In this document: positions 53,036 through 61,004 of the stretch, piece by piece
How positions within the stretch are numbered: position 1 is the stretch's first letter
Layout of the letters: the number at the start of each line of letters is the position of its first letter
Source: Glaesserella sp041814905
GTDB lineage: Bacteria; Pseudomonadota; Gammaproteobacteria; Enterobacterales; Pasteurellaceae
Assembly (NCBI RefSeq): GCF_041814905.1
Contig: NZ_JBGXYA010000080.1
Coordinates: forward strand, 1 to 64,000
DNA: 64,000 nt
Reading direction: 5' to 3'
Notes under the pieces: model-generated
Databases searched by the model: none
Told to the model about the DNA's origin: nothing
What the model saw: only the letters and a program-made list of their open reading frames with translations
Translations under genes and position numbers: made by a program

Positions 53036-54205
53036 TTAGAATCGCGGCATTCTCATATTCGTATTACCGACTTTTTCATCCGAAGCGCGTTGTGCCGTAA
53101 TCACTTTATCGCCCTCTTTCAGACCCGAAATAATTTCAGTATATAAACTGTCGGCAAGCCCTGTTTCCACTTGCTTATCAACAGCTTTATCATTTTCCAA
53201 TACTTGCACGAAAGTTTCTTGACCGCGTTTTTTCAATGCCGTGGTCGGCACCAATAACACTTGCGTTTTCTCGGCAATCGCAATACGACCTTGGGTCGTC
53301 ATTCCGATACGTAAACTGTGGTCGACATTATCTACAACCACATTGGCGTAGTAATAAACCGCTTCGCTGTTACCGGACTCTTCGGTATAACTATTGTCGG
53401 TGAGCGTGGTTAATGCCGGGTCAATGGACTTCACCTGACTTCTATACGTTCGGTTCGGCTCTGCAAGGGTTGTAAAACTCACATCCTGTTGCGGTTTCAC
53501 TTCGGCAATATCGCCCTCTGCCACTTCCAACTTAATCAGTGCTTTAGAAAGATCCGCGACTTGAACAATAGTCGGGGAAGTTTGGTTGGAGTTAACCGTC
53601 TGTCCTTCCGATACCGGCACGGAAACAATAATACCGTCAATCGGAGAAACAATTTTGGTATAACCCAAGTTGGTTTCCGCAGTACGAACTGAAATTTCAG
53701 CCACTTTAATTTGTGCTTTTACATCATCTAAATTCGCTTTTGCCGTCGCCAATTCATTTTTTGATGTTTCCAAATCATCCAAAGAAGCACTTTTTTGATT
53801 ATATAGCTTGCTGATACGTTGATAATTAGACTCCGCCACGTTCAACGCCACTTGTTTTGCGTTGAGCTGCGCTTTATACGCTACGAATTCCGCTTGTGCC
53901 GTATCAAGATCATTTTGTTGGGTTTCGGAATCGATATCGGCAATCATATCACCGGCTTTTACCGACTGCCCTAATTCAACATACAGTTTCAAGATTTTAC
54001 CCGACACCTGAGCGCCCACTTCTGTGCGCTGATACGCTCTCACAGAGCCGGTTGCCAACACGCTCTTATTCAGATCGCCGACTTTTACCGGCTCGGTGAT
54101 ATAGTGAATCTGTTGACTATCGCTACTACCCATAATATACGGATAAGCGAAGAAAGCGGCTAAAGCAAGCAAGGCTAAAAATAGAATGGGTTTCAGTATT
54201 TTCAT
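53036..54205 (-). CDS. macA: MacA-like periplasmic adaptor of an efflux system
   Basis: MacA-type adaptors connect an ABC exporter (MacB) with TolC. The 389-residue protein has an N-terminal membrane anchor (about 6-25). A lipoyl/barrel-type segment follows: VLATGSVRAYQRTEVGAQVSGKI, split as VLATGSVRAYQRTEVG and AQVSGKILKLYVELGQ. Next come a long alpha-helical hairpin (about 95-185) and YTKIVSPIDGIIVSVPVSEG. It resembles E. coli MacA closely. No MacB gene follows: downstream on the same strand comes the entericidin-like gene. It is therefore an orphan adaptor here, and 'macA' is by similarity only. Confidence 0.85.
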   Translation of the reverse strand: MKILKPILFLALLALAAFFAYPYIMGSSDSQQIHYITEPVKVGDLNKSVLATGSVRAYQRTEVGAQVSGKILKLYVELGQSVKAGDMIADIDSETQQNDLDTAQAEFVAYKAQLNAKQVALNVAESNYQRISKLYNQKSASLDDLETSKNELATAKANLDDVKAQIKVAEISVRTAETNLGYTKIVSPIDGIIVSVPVSEGQTVNSNQTSPTIVQVADLSKALIKLEVAEGDIAEVKPQQDVSFTTLAEPNRTYRSQVKSIDPALTTLTDNSYTEESGNSEAVYYYANVVVDNVDHSLRIGMTTQGRIAIAEKTQVLLVPTTALKKRGQETFVQVLENDKAVDKQVETGLADSLYTEIISGLKEGDKVITAQRASDEKVGNTNMRMPRF

Positions 54206-54322
54206 TTTAAGTAATAGATCAAATGAGAGTTGTTAATTAAGCGATTGGACAACATCGCATTATATAAAATTCACGCTTTTATCCGCAAAATTTTTGCCAT
54301 AATTTGTAAATCAATCGTAGAT

Positions 54323-54355
54323 ACAAGCGGTCGGAAATACCCTCAAATTTGCAAA
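54323..54355 (+). repeat. Uptake signal sequence, full 33-bp unit
   Basis: ACAAGCGGTC (54323-54332), a 15-base spacer and TTTGCAAA (54348-54355), in the gap between the Cof-type gene and macA. It is a single copy. Confidence 0.85.
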
Positions 54356-54389
54356 TTTCTTGACAAAAACACGCTTTATTAAAGACCTC

Positions 54390-55208
54390 TCAAACAATAC
54401 CAAATACCGCACGGATATAACTTGCAACCGCTTCATCCTTATGACTACCGATGATTTCAAGCTGCGGTAGTGCCTGTTTTAAACGCGGATCCGCATTACC
54501 CATTACACATCCTTTGCCAACCTGAGAGAGCATTTCAATATCATTCATTCCGTCCCCGAAGGCAATACAATCACTCAAGTCATAACCGCGTAATTGTACC
54601 AATTTTTCAAGCGTATTCGCCTTACACACACCTTTATTCATCATTTCTAAACAATATGGTGTCGAATAGGTTAACTGTAATTCCCCACCGAATTTTTCCT
54701 TTATATTCTGCTCAATCGGCGCCAAATCTTCCGCGGTTTTACCGATAAAAAATACTTTTTCAGTCTGCTTACCGTGATGTTTACTGAAGTCGACCACTTG
54801 ATACATAAAGCCCGAATCTTGGTGGTATTTTCTAAGATGTTCGATATCGACATTGATAAACCATTCATCACCTTGATAAGTATTTAAACAGACCCGTTTC
54901 GGATCAAAAGGAATATCGTTCATTAAATTTAATGCAATTTCAGCCGGAATATAGTCACTCGATAATAAATCACCCGCCAAATTATTACCTCTGGCTCCGT
55001 TTGAAGTCACAAGCATTGCCTCTTTAACATTGACTTTGCTGATAATATGCTTCACATCGGGCAAATTTCTGCCCGTTGCAAAAAAAATATCTACGCCTTT
55101 TTGAGCCAGCTTTCTTAGGGTTTCAATAGTGAAATAACCGATACGGTGATGAGTGTTCAGCAATGTGCCGTCTAAATCCGAAATAATGGCACGAAATGGT
55201 TGAGGCAT
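54390..55208 (-). CDS. Cof-type HAD hydrolase (sugar/cofactor phosphatase)
   Basis: The 272-residue protein is a class IIB HAD phosphatase. The nucleophile motif is IISDLDGTLLNT, the second motif lies in FFATGRN, and the C-terminal acidic motif is IAFGDGMNDIEML. Several stretches match E. coli Cof (SGFMYQVVDF; LPQLEIIGSHKDEAVASYI). Substrates of this family include phosphosugars and HMP-PP and cannot be told from sequence. It is divergent from leuA. Confidence 0.88.
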   Translation of the reverse strand: MPQPFRAIISDLDGTLLNTHHRIGYFTIETLRKLAQKGVDIFFATGRNLPDVKHIISKVNVKEAMLVTSNGARGNNLAGDLLSSDYIPAEIALNLMNDIPFDPKRVCLNTYQGDEWFINVDIEHLRKYHQDSGFMYQVVDFSKHHGKQTEKVFFIGKTAEDLAPIEQNIKEKFGGELQLTYSTPYCLEMMNKGVCKANTLEKLVQLRGYDLSDCIAFGDGMNDIEMLSQVGKGCVMGNADPRLKQALPQLEIIGSHKDEAVASYIRAVFGIV

Positions 55209-55502
55209 GAGAATTCCTTAGTGGATTGAATGAAATAGTAAAGAGGAAAGCAGGCTAACAAATTTGCTTATGAACTTCAAAGAAAATCATCATTTCTCTT
55301 ATCCCGGCTCAAAGTTGATTAAAAAATAACAAAATGATTCAACCGAATGAAAGGTTACTTTCCTCTGAATTACATTATTTTTATACGGAAAAATATATCA
55401 TCAAATATATAAAAATCTATAAAAATAGATTTTTTAGCATAAAAAACCAAATCGCACATCACAAAATTACTGGTAATCGTTTGCGCAAAGCATAATATGC
55501 TA
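55209..55502. other. AT-rich gap upstream of the leu promoter
   Basis: This stretch has no supported gene. It contains a perfect AT-rich hairpin (AAAAATCTAT at 55411-55420 and ATAGATTTTT at 55425-55434), which might be a weak terminator or a curved-DNA element. Confidence 0.4.
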
Positions 55503-55530
55503 TTGACATCACTTCTTTTAAAGTTAATAT
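55503..55530 (+). promoter_or_regulatory. leu leader promoter
   Basis: TTGACA at 55503-55508 and TAATAT at 55525-55530 are 16 bp apart, giving a near-consensus sigma-70 promoter. The transcript would start near 55537, about 40 bp before the leader peptide. Confidence 0.75.
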
Positions 55531-55576
55531 AGCGACCATTTCCGAATAACAATGCAAACATAAAACACACACAACA

Positions 55577-55636
55577 ATGGTAAAACACGTTTCTCTTAAC
55601 CTGCTTCTACTCCTTACGCATTCGGTGCGAGGATAA
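55577..55636 (+). CDS. leuL: leu operon leader peptide
   Basis: This 19-residue open frame, MVKHVSLNLLLLLTHSVRG, has six Leu codons among residues 7-13, five of them consecutive (9-13). It is followed by an attenuator and leuA, like E. coli leuL, which has four adjacent Leu codons. Ribosome stalling on these codons when leucyl-tRNA is scarce would allow leuA transcription. The sequence differs from E. coli LeuL, so the call rests on composition, position and structure. Confidence 0.85.
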   Translation: MVKHVSLNLLLLLTHSVRG

Positions 55637-55702
55637 GACTCGGTTAGAGAAAATGTTCACTATCCACACTTAGCCCGCACGTCAAAATGCGGGCTTTTTT
55701 TT
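55626..55702 (+). terminator. leu attenuator with alternative antiterminator
   Basis: Terminator: AGCCCGCA (55672-55679) pairs with TGCGGGCT (55688-55695) and a T8 tract follows. Antiterminator: GTGCG...TAAG within 55626-55637, at the end of leuL, can pair with CTTA...CGCAC at 55669-55680, which removes the left arm of the terminator. A ribosome stalled on the leucine codons leaves 55626-55637 free and favours antitermination; one reaching the stop covers it. Confidence 0.8.
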
Positions 55703-55753
55703 ATCGTTGCAAAAACCGGATAATACACACTTACATTCTATGAGGAGATTTTT

Positions 55754-57295
55754 ATGAGTAACAACATCATTATTTTTGATACAACATTACGTGACGGCGA
55801 GCAAGCCTTAAAAGCAAGTTTAACCGTAAAAGAGAAGTTACAAATCGCATTGGCACTGGAACGTTTGGGTGTAGATATAATGGAAGTTGGCTTTCCTGTT
55901 TCTTCCTCAGGTGATTTTGAATCCGTGCAAACTATTGCCCGCCATATTAAAAACAGTCGTGTTTGCGCACTTTCCCGTGCAGTTGATAAAGATATCGATG
56001 CCGCCTACGAGGCGCTTCGCGTAGCAGAGACATACCGTATTCATACCTTTATCGCCAGTTCCGCATTGCATGTTGAAGCTAAATTAAAACGGTCTTTTGA
56101 CGATGTCGTTGGGATGGCTGTCGCTGCCGTAAAACGAGCCAGAAATTATACGGACGATGTAGAATTTTCCTGTGAAGATGCAGGTCGAACCGGTATCGAC
56201 AATATCTGCCGTATCGTTGAAGCGGCTATCACTGCGGGAGCTACCACCGTGAATATTCCGGATACTGTCGGCTACTGTTTACCCTCCGAATACGGTAATA
56301 TTATTCATCAAGTAATGAACCGCGTACCGAATATTGATAAAGCGGTGGTTTCAGTTCACTGCCATAACGATTTAGGCATGGCAACCGCTAACTCTTTGAC
56401 TGCCGTTCAAAACGGTGCCCGTCAAATCGAATGTACGATTAACGGTATCGGTGAACGTGCGGGCAATACCGCTTTGGAAGAAGTGGTGATGGCAATTAAA
56501 ACCCGTCAAGAATTATTTGGCATTGATACCCGTATCAATACTCAAGAAATCCACCGTACCAGCCAAATGGTTAGTCAACTTTGTAATATGCCGATTCAAC
56601 CGAATAAAGCGATTGTCGGTTCCAACGCTTTCGCTCACTCTTCCGGTATTCACCAAGACGGAATGTTGAAAAACAAAAATACCTACGAAATTATGTCCCC
56701 TGAAACCATTGGCTTGAAGAAAGAGAAATTAAATTTAACCGCACGTTCCGGACGTGCCGCAGTACGTGGTCATATGTTGGATATGGGTTACCAAGATAGC
56801 GATTACGATTTAGACAAACTTTATGAAGCCTTCTTAAAACTTGCCGATAAGAAAGGTCAGGTATTTGATTATGATTTGGAAGCGCTTGCATTCATCGATA
56901 TGCAACAAGGCGATGAAGATCGTTTGAAATTGGATGTGATCACATCACAACTGATCAGCGGTTTACCGGCTTCGGCATTCGTACAAGTTGAATTGGACGG
57001 AGTACGTTTAAGCCAGACTTCCCAAGGTGGCAATGGTCCGGTTGATGCGGTATATAACGGTATTATGCAGATTGTCGGTATGGATTTAAAAATGTCGCAC
57101 TATAATTTAACCGCAAAAGGTGAAGGAGCGGAAGCATTAGGGCAAGTGGATATCGTCGTTGATTTTGAAGGTCGTAAGTTCCACGGCGTCGGCTTAGCGA
57201 CAGATATCGTTGAGTCCTCGGCTCGCGCATTAGTCCATGCTATCAACGCTATCTACCGTTCACAAAAAGTAGCTGATTTAAAAGCGAAAAAGTAA
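55754..57295 (+). CDS. leuA: 2-isopropylmalate synthase
   Basis: LeuA condenses acetyl-CoA with 2-oxoisovalerate, the first committed step of leucine synthesis. The 513-residue protein has the N-terminal FDTTLRDGEQA catalytic motif, the VHCHNDLGMATANSL metal-binding region and a C-terminal leucine-binding regulatory domain (about 390-513). GAGGAG precedes the ATG. It is controlled by the leader/attenuator immediately upstream. A terminator follows at 57316; leuBCD are not here. Confidence 0.97.
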   Translation: MSNNIIIFDTTLRDGEQALKASLTVKEKLQIALALERLGVDIMEVGFPVSSSGDFESVQTIARHIKNSRVCALSRAVDKDIDAAYEALRVAETYRIHTFIASSALHVEAKLKRSFDDVVGMAVAAVKRARNYTDDVEFSCEDAGRTGIDNICRIVEAAITAGATTVNIPDTVGYCLPSEYGNIIHQVMNRVPNIDKAVVSVHCHNDLGMATANSLTAVQNGARQIECTINGIGERAGNTALEEVVMAIKTRQELFGIDTRINTQEIHRTSQMVSQLCNMPIQPNKAIVGSNAFAHSSGIHQDGMLKNKNTYEIMSPETIGLKKEKLNLTARSGRAAVRGHMLDMGYQDSDYDLDKLYEAFLKLADKKGQVFDYDLEALAFIDMQQGDEDRLKLDVITSQLISGLPASAFVQVELDGVRLSQTSQGGNGPVDAVYNGIMQIVGMDLKMSHYNLTAKGEGAEALGQVDIVVDFEGRKFHGVGLATDIVESSARALVHAINAIYRSQKVADLKAKK

Positions 57296-57315
57296 TCCTT
57301 ACTAAAACGACACTA

Positions 57316-57341
57316 AAAACCCGACATTCTTGTCGGGTTTT
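57316..57341 (+). terminator. Rho-independent terminator of leuA
   Basis: AAAACCCGACA (57316-57326) pairs perfectly with TGTCGGGTTTT (57331-57341), followed by ATTTTT. Confidence 0.9.
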
Positions 57342-57361
57342 ATTTTTCCGATTTATTCACT

Positions 57362-57375
57362 TTGACACAAATCAA
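57362..57375 (+). promoter_or_regulatory. Candidate FNR box upstream of pepE-dcuC-abgA
   Basis: TTGAC-ACAA-ATCAA matches the FNR consensus TTGAT-N4-ATCAA in 9 of 10 defined positions. With CATAAT at 57427-57432 as -10 element, the box centre would be near -71, a known activating position. DcuC-type transporters are typically anaerobic, which makes oxygen control plausible. Confidence 0.45.
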
Positions 57376-57472
57376 ACAGAACTGATTTTAATCGGTCAAG
57401 TTGCTCAAATCACTCATCGTTTTCAGACATAATAGTGTCACCGTTCACTATGTCAAACAGGAGATAATCCCA

Positions 57473-58177
57473 ATGAAACAGATGCTACTAATGAGTGGTT
57501 CAAAATATAGAGAATCGGATTATTTGGAACATACGATTCCTTGGTTAAACACGTTTTTACAAGATTATAAAGGTAAAAAAGCGGCATTTATACCTTACGC
57601 CGGTGTACGCCAATCTTACGATCAATATGAGGAGAAAGTACAAAAAGCTTTAGCAGAGCTGAAGCTCGATATTATTTCCGTCCATCGAGCACAGCAACAT
57701 CGAGATATTATCGAATCAGCAGATATCATCATTATCGGCGGAGGAAATACTTTCTGCCTGTTACACGGACTTTATCAACATAATCTACTTGACGTCATTC
57801 GCCAAAAAGTTGAAAACGGTACGCCTTATTGCGGTTGGAGTGCCGGTGCAAATGTCGCTGGCGCATCAATCATGACAACCAATGATATGCCGATTATTTA
57901 TCCGCCGTCTTTTACGGCGTTGAATCTCTTCCCTCATCAGATTAATCCTCACTTTATTTCAGGGAAAATGCAAGGTCATAACGGCGAGAGTTGCGAAGAG
58001 CGATTAACTGAATTTTTGATCGTTAATCCGACCGCTTGTGTATATGCGCTACCGGAAGGTACTGCGCTCCATATTGTCGGAGAACAGGCATTCACCATAG
58101 GTCACCACCCAATATTACGTTTTAATAAAGATACGGAAGTACAACAATACCCTGTTAATTCGAGTTTTACTTACTAA
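57473..58177 (+). CDS. pepE: Peptidase E (alpha-aspartyl dipeptidase)
   Basis: PepE hydrolyses dipeptides with N-terminal aspartate. The ATG at 57473 (MKQMLLMSGSKYRESDYLEH) follows CAGGAGA; a longer in-frame start at 57401 has no support. The 234-residue S51 protein has the nucleophile in GWSAGANVAG (Ser near residue 123), IIGGGNTFCLLHGL, and the C-terminal YALPEGTALHIVG. Length matches E. coli PepE (229). An uptake core without the TTTGCAAA block lies at 58030-58039. It is 10 bp upstream of the transporter gene. Confidence 0.95.
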   Translation: MKQMLLMSGSKYRESDYLEHTIPWLNTFLQDYKGKKAAFIPYAGVRQSYDQYEEKVQKALAELKLDIISVHRAQQHRDIIESADIIIIGGGNTFCLLHGLYQHNLLDVIRQKVENGTPYCGWSAGANVAGASIMTTNDMPIIYPPSFTALNLFPHQINPHFISGKMQGHNGESCEERLTEFLIVNPTACVYALPEGTALHIVGEQAFTIGHHPILRFNKDTEVQQYPVNSSFTY

Positions 58178-58187
58178 GGAGCTTGCT

Positions 58188-59480
58188 ATGGCAGAACTAA
58201 AATCCCTTGTCGCCATAATTGGCATTATTGCGACTATTTATTTGTTGATAAAAAAATACGAAACCCGAACCGTATTAATCAGTATCGGTTTATTCATGGC
58301 GATTGCTACACTAGAACCCATGAGTGCCCTCGATGCTTTTGCTAAAAGTATGACCTCGGGCGGCCTAATTATGGCGATTTGTTCCAGCATGGGTTTTGCC
58401 TATGTGATGAAATATACCCAATGTGATACGCATTTGGTGCATTTATTGACCAAACCTTTAGGCGGTTTAAAATTCTTTTTAATCCCGATTGCAGCAACGA
58501 TCACCTTTTTCATTAACATTGCGATTCCTTCTGCCGCAGGTTGTGCCGCCGCAGTCGGAGCAACATTAATTCCCGTGTTGAAAAGTTCCGGTGTACGCCC
58601 GGCAACTGCAGGGGCAGCCATTTTAGCAGGGACGTTCGGCTCCATGATGAGTCCGGGTTCTTCTCATTCGGCAATGATCAGCGAAATGTCCGGTTTAACT
58701 GTCACGCAAGTTAACCTTAGTCATGCGCCTTATACCATGATTGCCGGTGCAATCGGTATCGTAACGCTCACCATTTTGGCGATTGCCTTTAAAGATTACG
58801 GCGAACAACACCGACAAGCCTATCTAAGTGAAAATAAAAACGCGGAACAACATTTCACTGAGGTCAATATTTTGTACGCTATCGCACCGCTTGTACCGTT
58901 AATTATTTTAGTTATCGGCGGCACGTCGTTACAACAAGTACAGGGACTTGGCTGGACCAAAATGGGCGTACCTCAAGCGATGTTAATCGGAGCAATCTAC
59001 GGTATTTTAGTTACTCGTATTTCACCAACGAAGATTACCGAAGAATTCTTTAACGGTATGGGACACGCCTATGCAAACGTCTTAGGGATCATCATTTCTG
59101 CCGGTGTTTTCGTTGCCGGTTTGAAAGCGACCGGGGCGATCGATTCCGCTATCGAATTTCTCAAACATTCCAATGAATTTGTCCGTTGGGGTGCAACTAT
59201 CGGTCCATTCCTTATGGGTGTCATTACAGGTTCCGGCGATGCTGCAGCCATTGCCTTTAATACAGCTGTCACCCCACATGCCGTTGAACTTGGTTATGAT
59301 CATGTCAATTTAGGAATGGCTGCCGCAATCGCCGGCGCAATCGGTCGTACCGCATCACCAATTGCCGGTGTGACTATCGTCTGTGCGGGTTTAGCAATGG
59401 TTAACCCTATTGAAATGGTTAAACGTACTGCACCAGGCATGGTACTTGCCACCTTATTCTTAGCGTTATTTATGTTGTGA
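58188..59480 (+). CDS. DcuC-family dicarboxylate/peptide-type transporter
   Basis: The 430-residue protein has about twelve hydrophobic segments and belongs to the C4-dicarboxylate DcuC family (PF03606). It shows the family stretch AAGCAAAVGATLIPVLKSSGV, split as AAGCAAAVGATLIPVL and KSSGVRPATAGAAILAG, and the C-terminal GRTASPIAGVTIV. DcuC itself exports succinate; this homologue lies between a dipeptidase and an amidohydrolase, so an aspartate- or amide-type substrate is equally possible. An AAGGAGCTTGCT site precedes the ATG. Confidence 0.82.
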   Translation: MAELKSLVAIIGIIATIYLLIKKYETRTVLISIGLFMAIATLEPMSALDAFAKSMTSGGLIMAICSSMGFAYVMKYTQCDTHLVHLLTKPLGGLKFFLIPIAATITFFINIAIPSAAGCAAAVGATLIPVLKSSGVRPATAGAAILAGTFGSMMSPGSSHSAMISEMSGLTVTQVNLSHAPYTMIAGAIGIVTLTILAIAFKDYGEQHRQAYLSENKNAEQHFTEVNILYAIAPLVPLIILVIGGTSLQQVQGLGWTKMGVPQAMLIGAIYGILVTRISPTKITEEFFNGMGHAYANVLGIIISAGVFVAGLKATGAIDSAIEFLKHSNEFVRWGATIGPFLMGVITGSGDAAAIAFNTAVTPHAVELGYDHVNLGMAAAIAGAIGRTASPIAGVTIVCAGLAMVNPIEMVKRTAPGMVLATLFLALFML

Positions 59481-59545
59481 TTTCACGCACTCGCTTGGGA
59501 TAGGCGGAATTGCCTATCCCTTGTTGTTAAACAGAGGAGTTAACC

Positions 59546-60814
59546 ATGAGCATTGATTTAGCAAAACTCATTGAATGGCGTAGAGAATTCCACCGTTTCC
59601 CCGAAACCGGTTGGTCGGAATTTTGGACAACCAGCCGCATCGCCGATTACCTTGAAGAAAGAGGTTTTGAACTACTGTTCGGTCAACAAATTATTCATCC
59701 GGATTTTGTACACGGACGGCAACAATCCGTGGTTGATAACGGCATCCAAAATGCAATTGCTTATGGCGCCAATCCGAAATGGTTAGCTCGAATGAACGGT
59801 TATACCGGCTGTGTCGCCGTTTTTAATTCGGGCAAACCGGGCAAAACCTTAGTATTACGTTTTGATATCGACTGTGTAAATGTCGCAGAAACTACCTCAA
59901 CCAACCATCTGCCGAACAAACTGGGGTTTCGTTCTCTCAACGACGGATTTATGCACGCCTGCGGACACGACGGGCATATCGCCATTGGCTTAGGTATTGC
60001 CGATTGGATTGCCAACCACAAAACAGAATTGCACGGAAAAATCAAATTGGTATTTCAACCTGCCGAAGAAGGTGTCAGGGGCGCGGCTGCGATTGCAGCA
60101 AGCGGAGTGATAGACCATGCCGATTACTTTATCAGTTCACACATCAGCTTTTGTGCGGACAGCGGCACCATTATTTCCAATCCTAAAAACTTTTTGTCCA
60201 CGACCAAAATCGATATTCGATATCGCGGAAAACCAGCACACGCCGGTGCGGCTCCGCATTTAGGACGCAATGCTCTGCTTGCCGCCGCCAATGCAGTGAG
60301 CCAATTTCACGCAATCAGCCGCCACGGTGACGGCATGAGTCGTATTAATGTCGGAGTGCTGAACGCTGGCGAAGGGCGCAATGTGATACCGGTGAATGCG
60401 TTGATTCAATTAGAAGTCCGCGGTGAAAATCAAATGATTAATCAATATATGGTCGACCAAGTCATGCAAATCGCCAAAGGCATTGCCATCGGTTTTGATG
60501 TGGAATACGAAACGGAAATCATGGGGGAAGCGGTCGATATGGTCAACGATCCACCATTAGTTGAATTACTTGAGAAAGTTGCCGTTCAACAAAAACAAAT
60601 CCAATCCGTCAGCCCCGATTACGCCTTTAATGCCAGTGAAGATGCGACGATTCTCGGTAGAAAAGTACAAGAATTCGGCGGCAAAGCACTTTATTTTATC
60701 CTCGGAGCTGATCGCACCGCTGGTCATCACGAAGCCGAATTTGATTTCGATGAAACACAATTGCTCACCGGCGTGCATATCTATACCGACTTGATTAAAG
60801 CATTGCTCGGTTAA
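59546..60814 (+). CDS. M20-family amidohydrolase, AbgA-like
   Basis: The 422-residue protein resembles E. coli AbgA (p-aminobenzoyl-glutamate hydrolase subunit) throughout: WRREFHRFPETGW at the N-terminus, the metal motif FMHACGHDGHIAIGLG, VFQPAEEGVRGA, HAGAAPHLGRNALLAAA, SRINVGVLNAGEGRNVIP and the C-terminal ADRTAGHHEAEFDFDE. AbgA pairs with AbgB and the AbgT importer; neither is present here, and a DcuC-type transporter lies upstream. The substrate is therefore uncertain. An AGAGGAG site precedes the ATG. Confidence 0.88.
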   Translation: MSIDLAKLIEWRREFHRFPETGWSEFWTTSRIADYLEERGFELLFGQQIIHPDFVHGRQQSVVDNGIQNAIAYGANPKWLARMNGYTGCVAVFNSGKPGKTLVLRFDIDCVNVAETTSTNHLPNKLGFRSLNDGFMHACGHDGHIAIGLGIADWIANHKTELHGKIKLVFQPAEEGVRGAAAIAASGVIDHADYFISSHISFCADSGTIISNPKNFLSTTKIDIRYRGKPAHAGAAPHLGRNALLAAANAVSQFHAISRHGDGMSRINVGVLNAGEGRNVIPVNALIQLEVRGENQMINQYMVDQVMQIAKGIAIGFDVEYETEIMGEAVDMVNDPPLVELLEKVAVQQKQIQSVSPDYAFNASEDATILGRKVQEFGGKALYFILGADRTAGHHEAEFDFDETQLLTGVHIYTDLIKALLG

Positions 60815-60827
60815 TCCGTTTGCCGTT

Positions 60828-60884
60828 ACAAGCGGTCCGTTTTCGCCTGAATTTTGCATTTTTTTGACTAAAACCGACCGCTTG
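60828..60884. repeat. Inverted pair of uptake signal sequences after the amidohydrolase
   Basis: ACAAGCGGTC (60828-60837) and its complement (60875-60884) flank TTTTGCAT. It is 57 bp long, one base shorter than the other pairs, and its central block is imperfect. It lies 13 bp after the stop and may terminate the pepE-dcuC-abgA unit. Confidence 0.8.
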
Positions 60885-61004
60885 TTCTCCTCCTCCCCCG
60901 GTCCTACTTCGCTTTCATACCGAATTGTTATAAACAGGGATGATTTCCTGTGTTGGGTTTTCGCCATAATAAGCCGACATTTATTATTTTAAACGGAGAA
61001 CCCT

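Noticed and set aside
55370..55588. 72-codon frame on the minus strand in the leuA upstream gap
   Set aside because: It is AT-rich, overlaps the leu promoter and leader start, has no convincing ribosome-binding site and no recognisable motif.
60934..60951. Imperfect inverted repeat ACAGGGA-N4-TTCCTGT upstream of malP
   Set aside because: The arms are short with a mismatch and no MalT-type motif is present, so an operator call is not supported.
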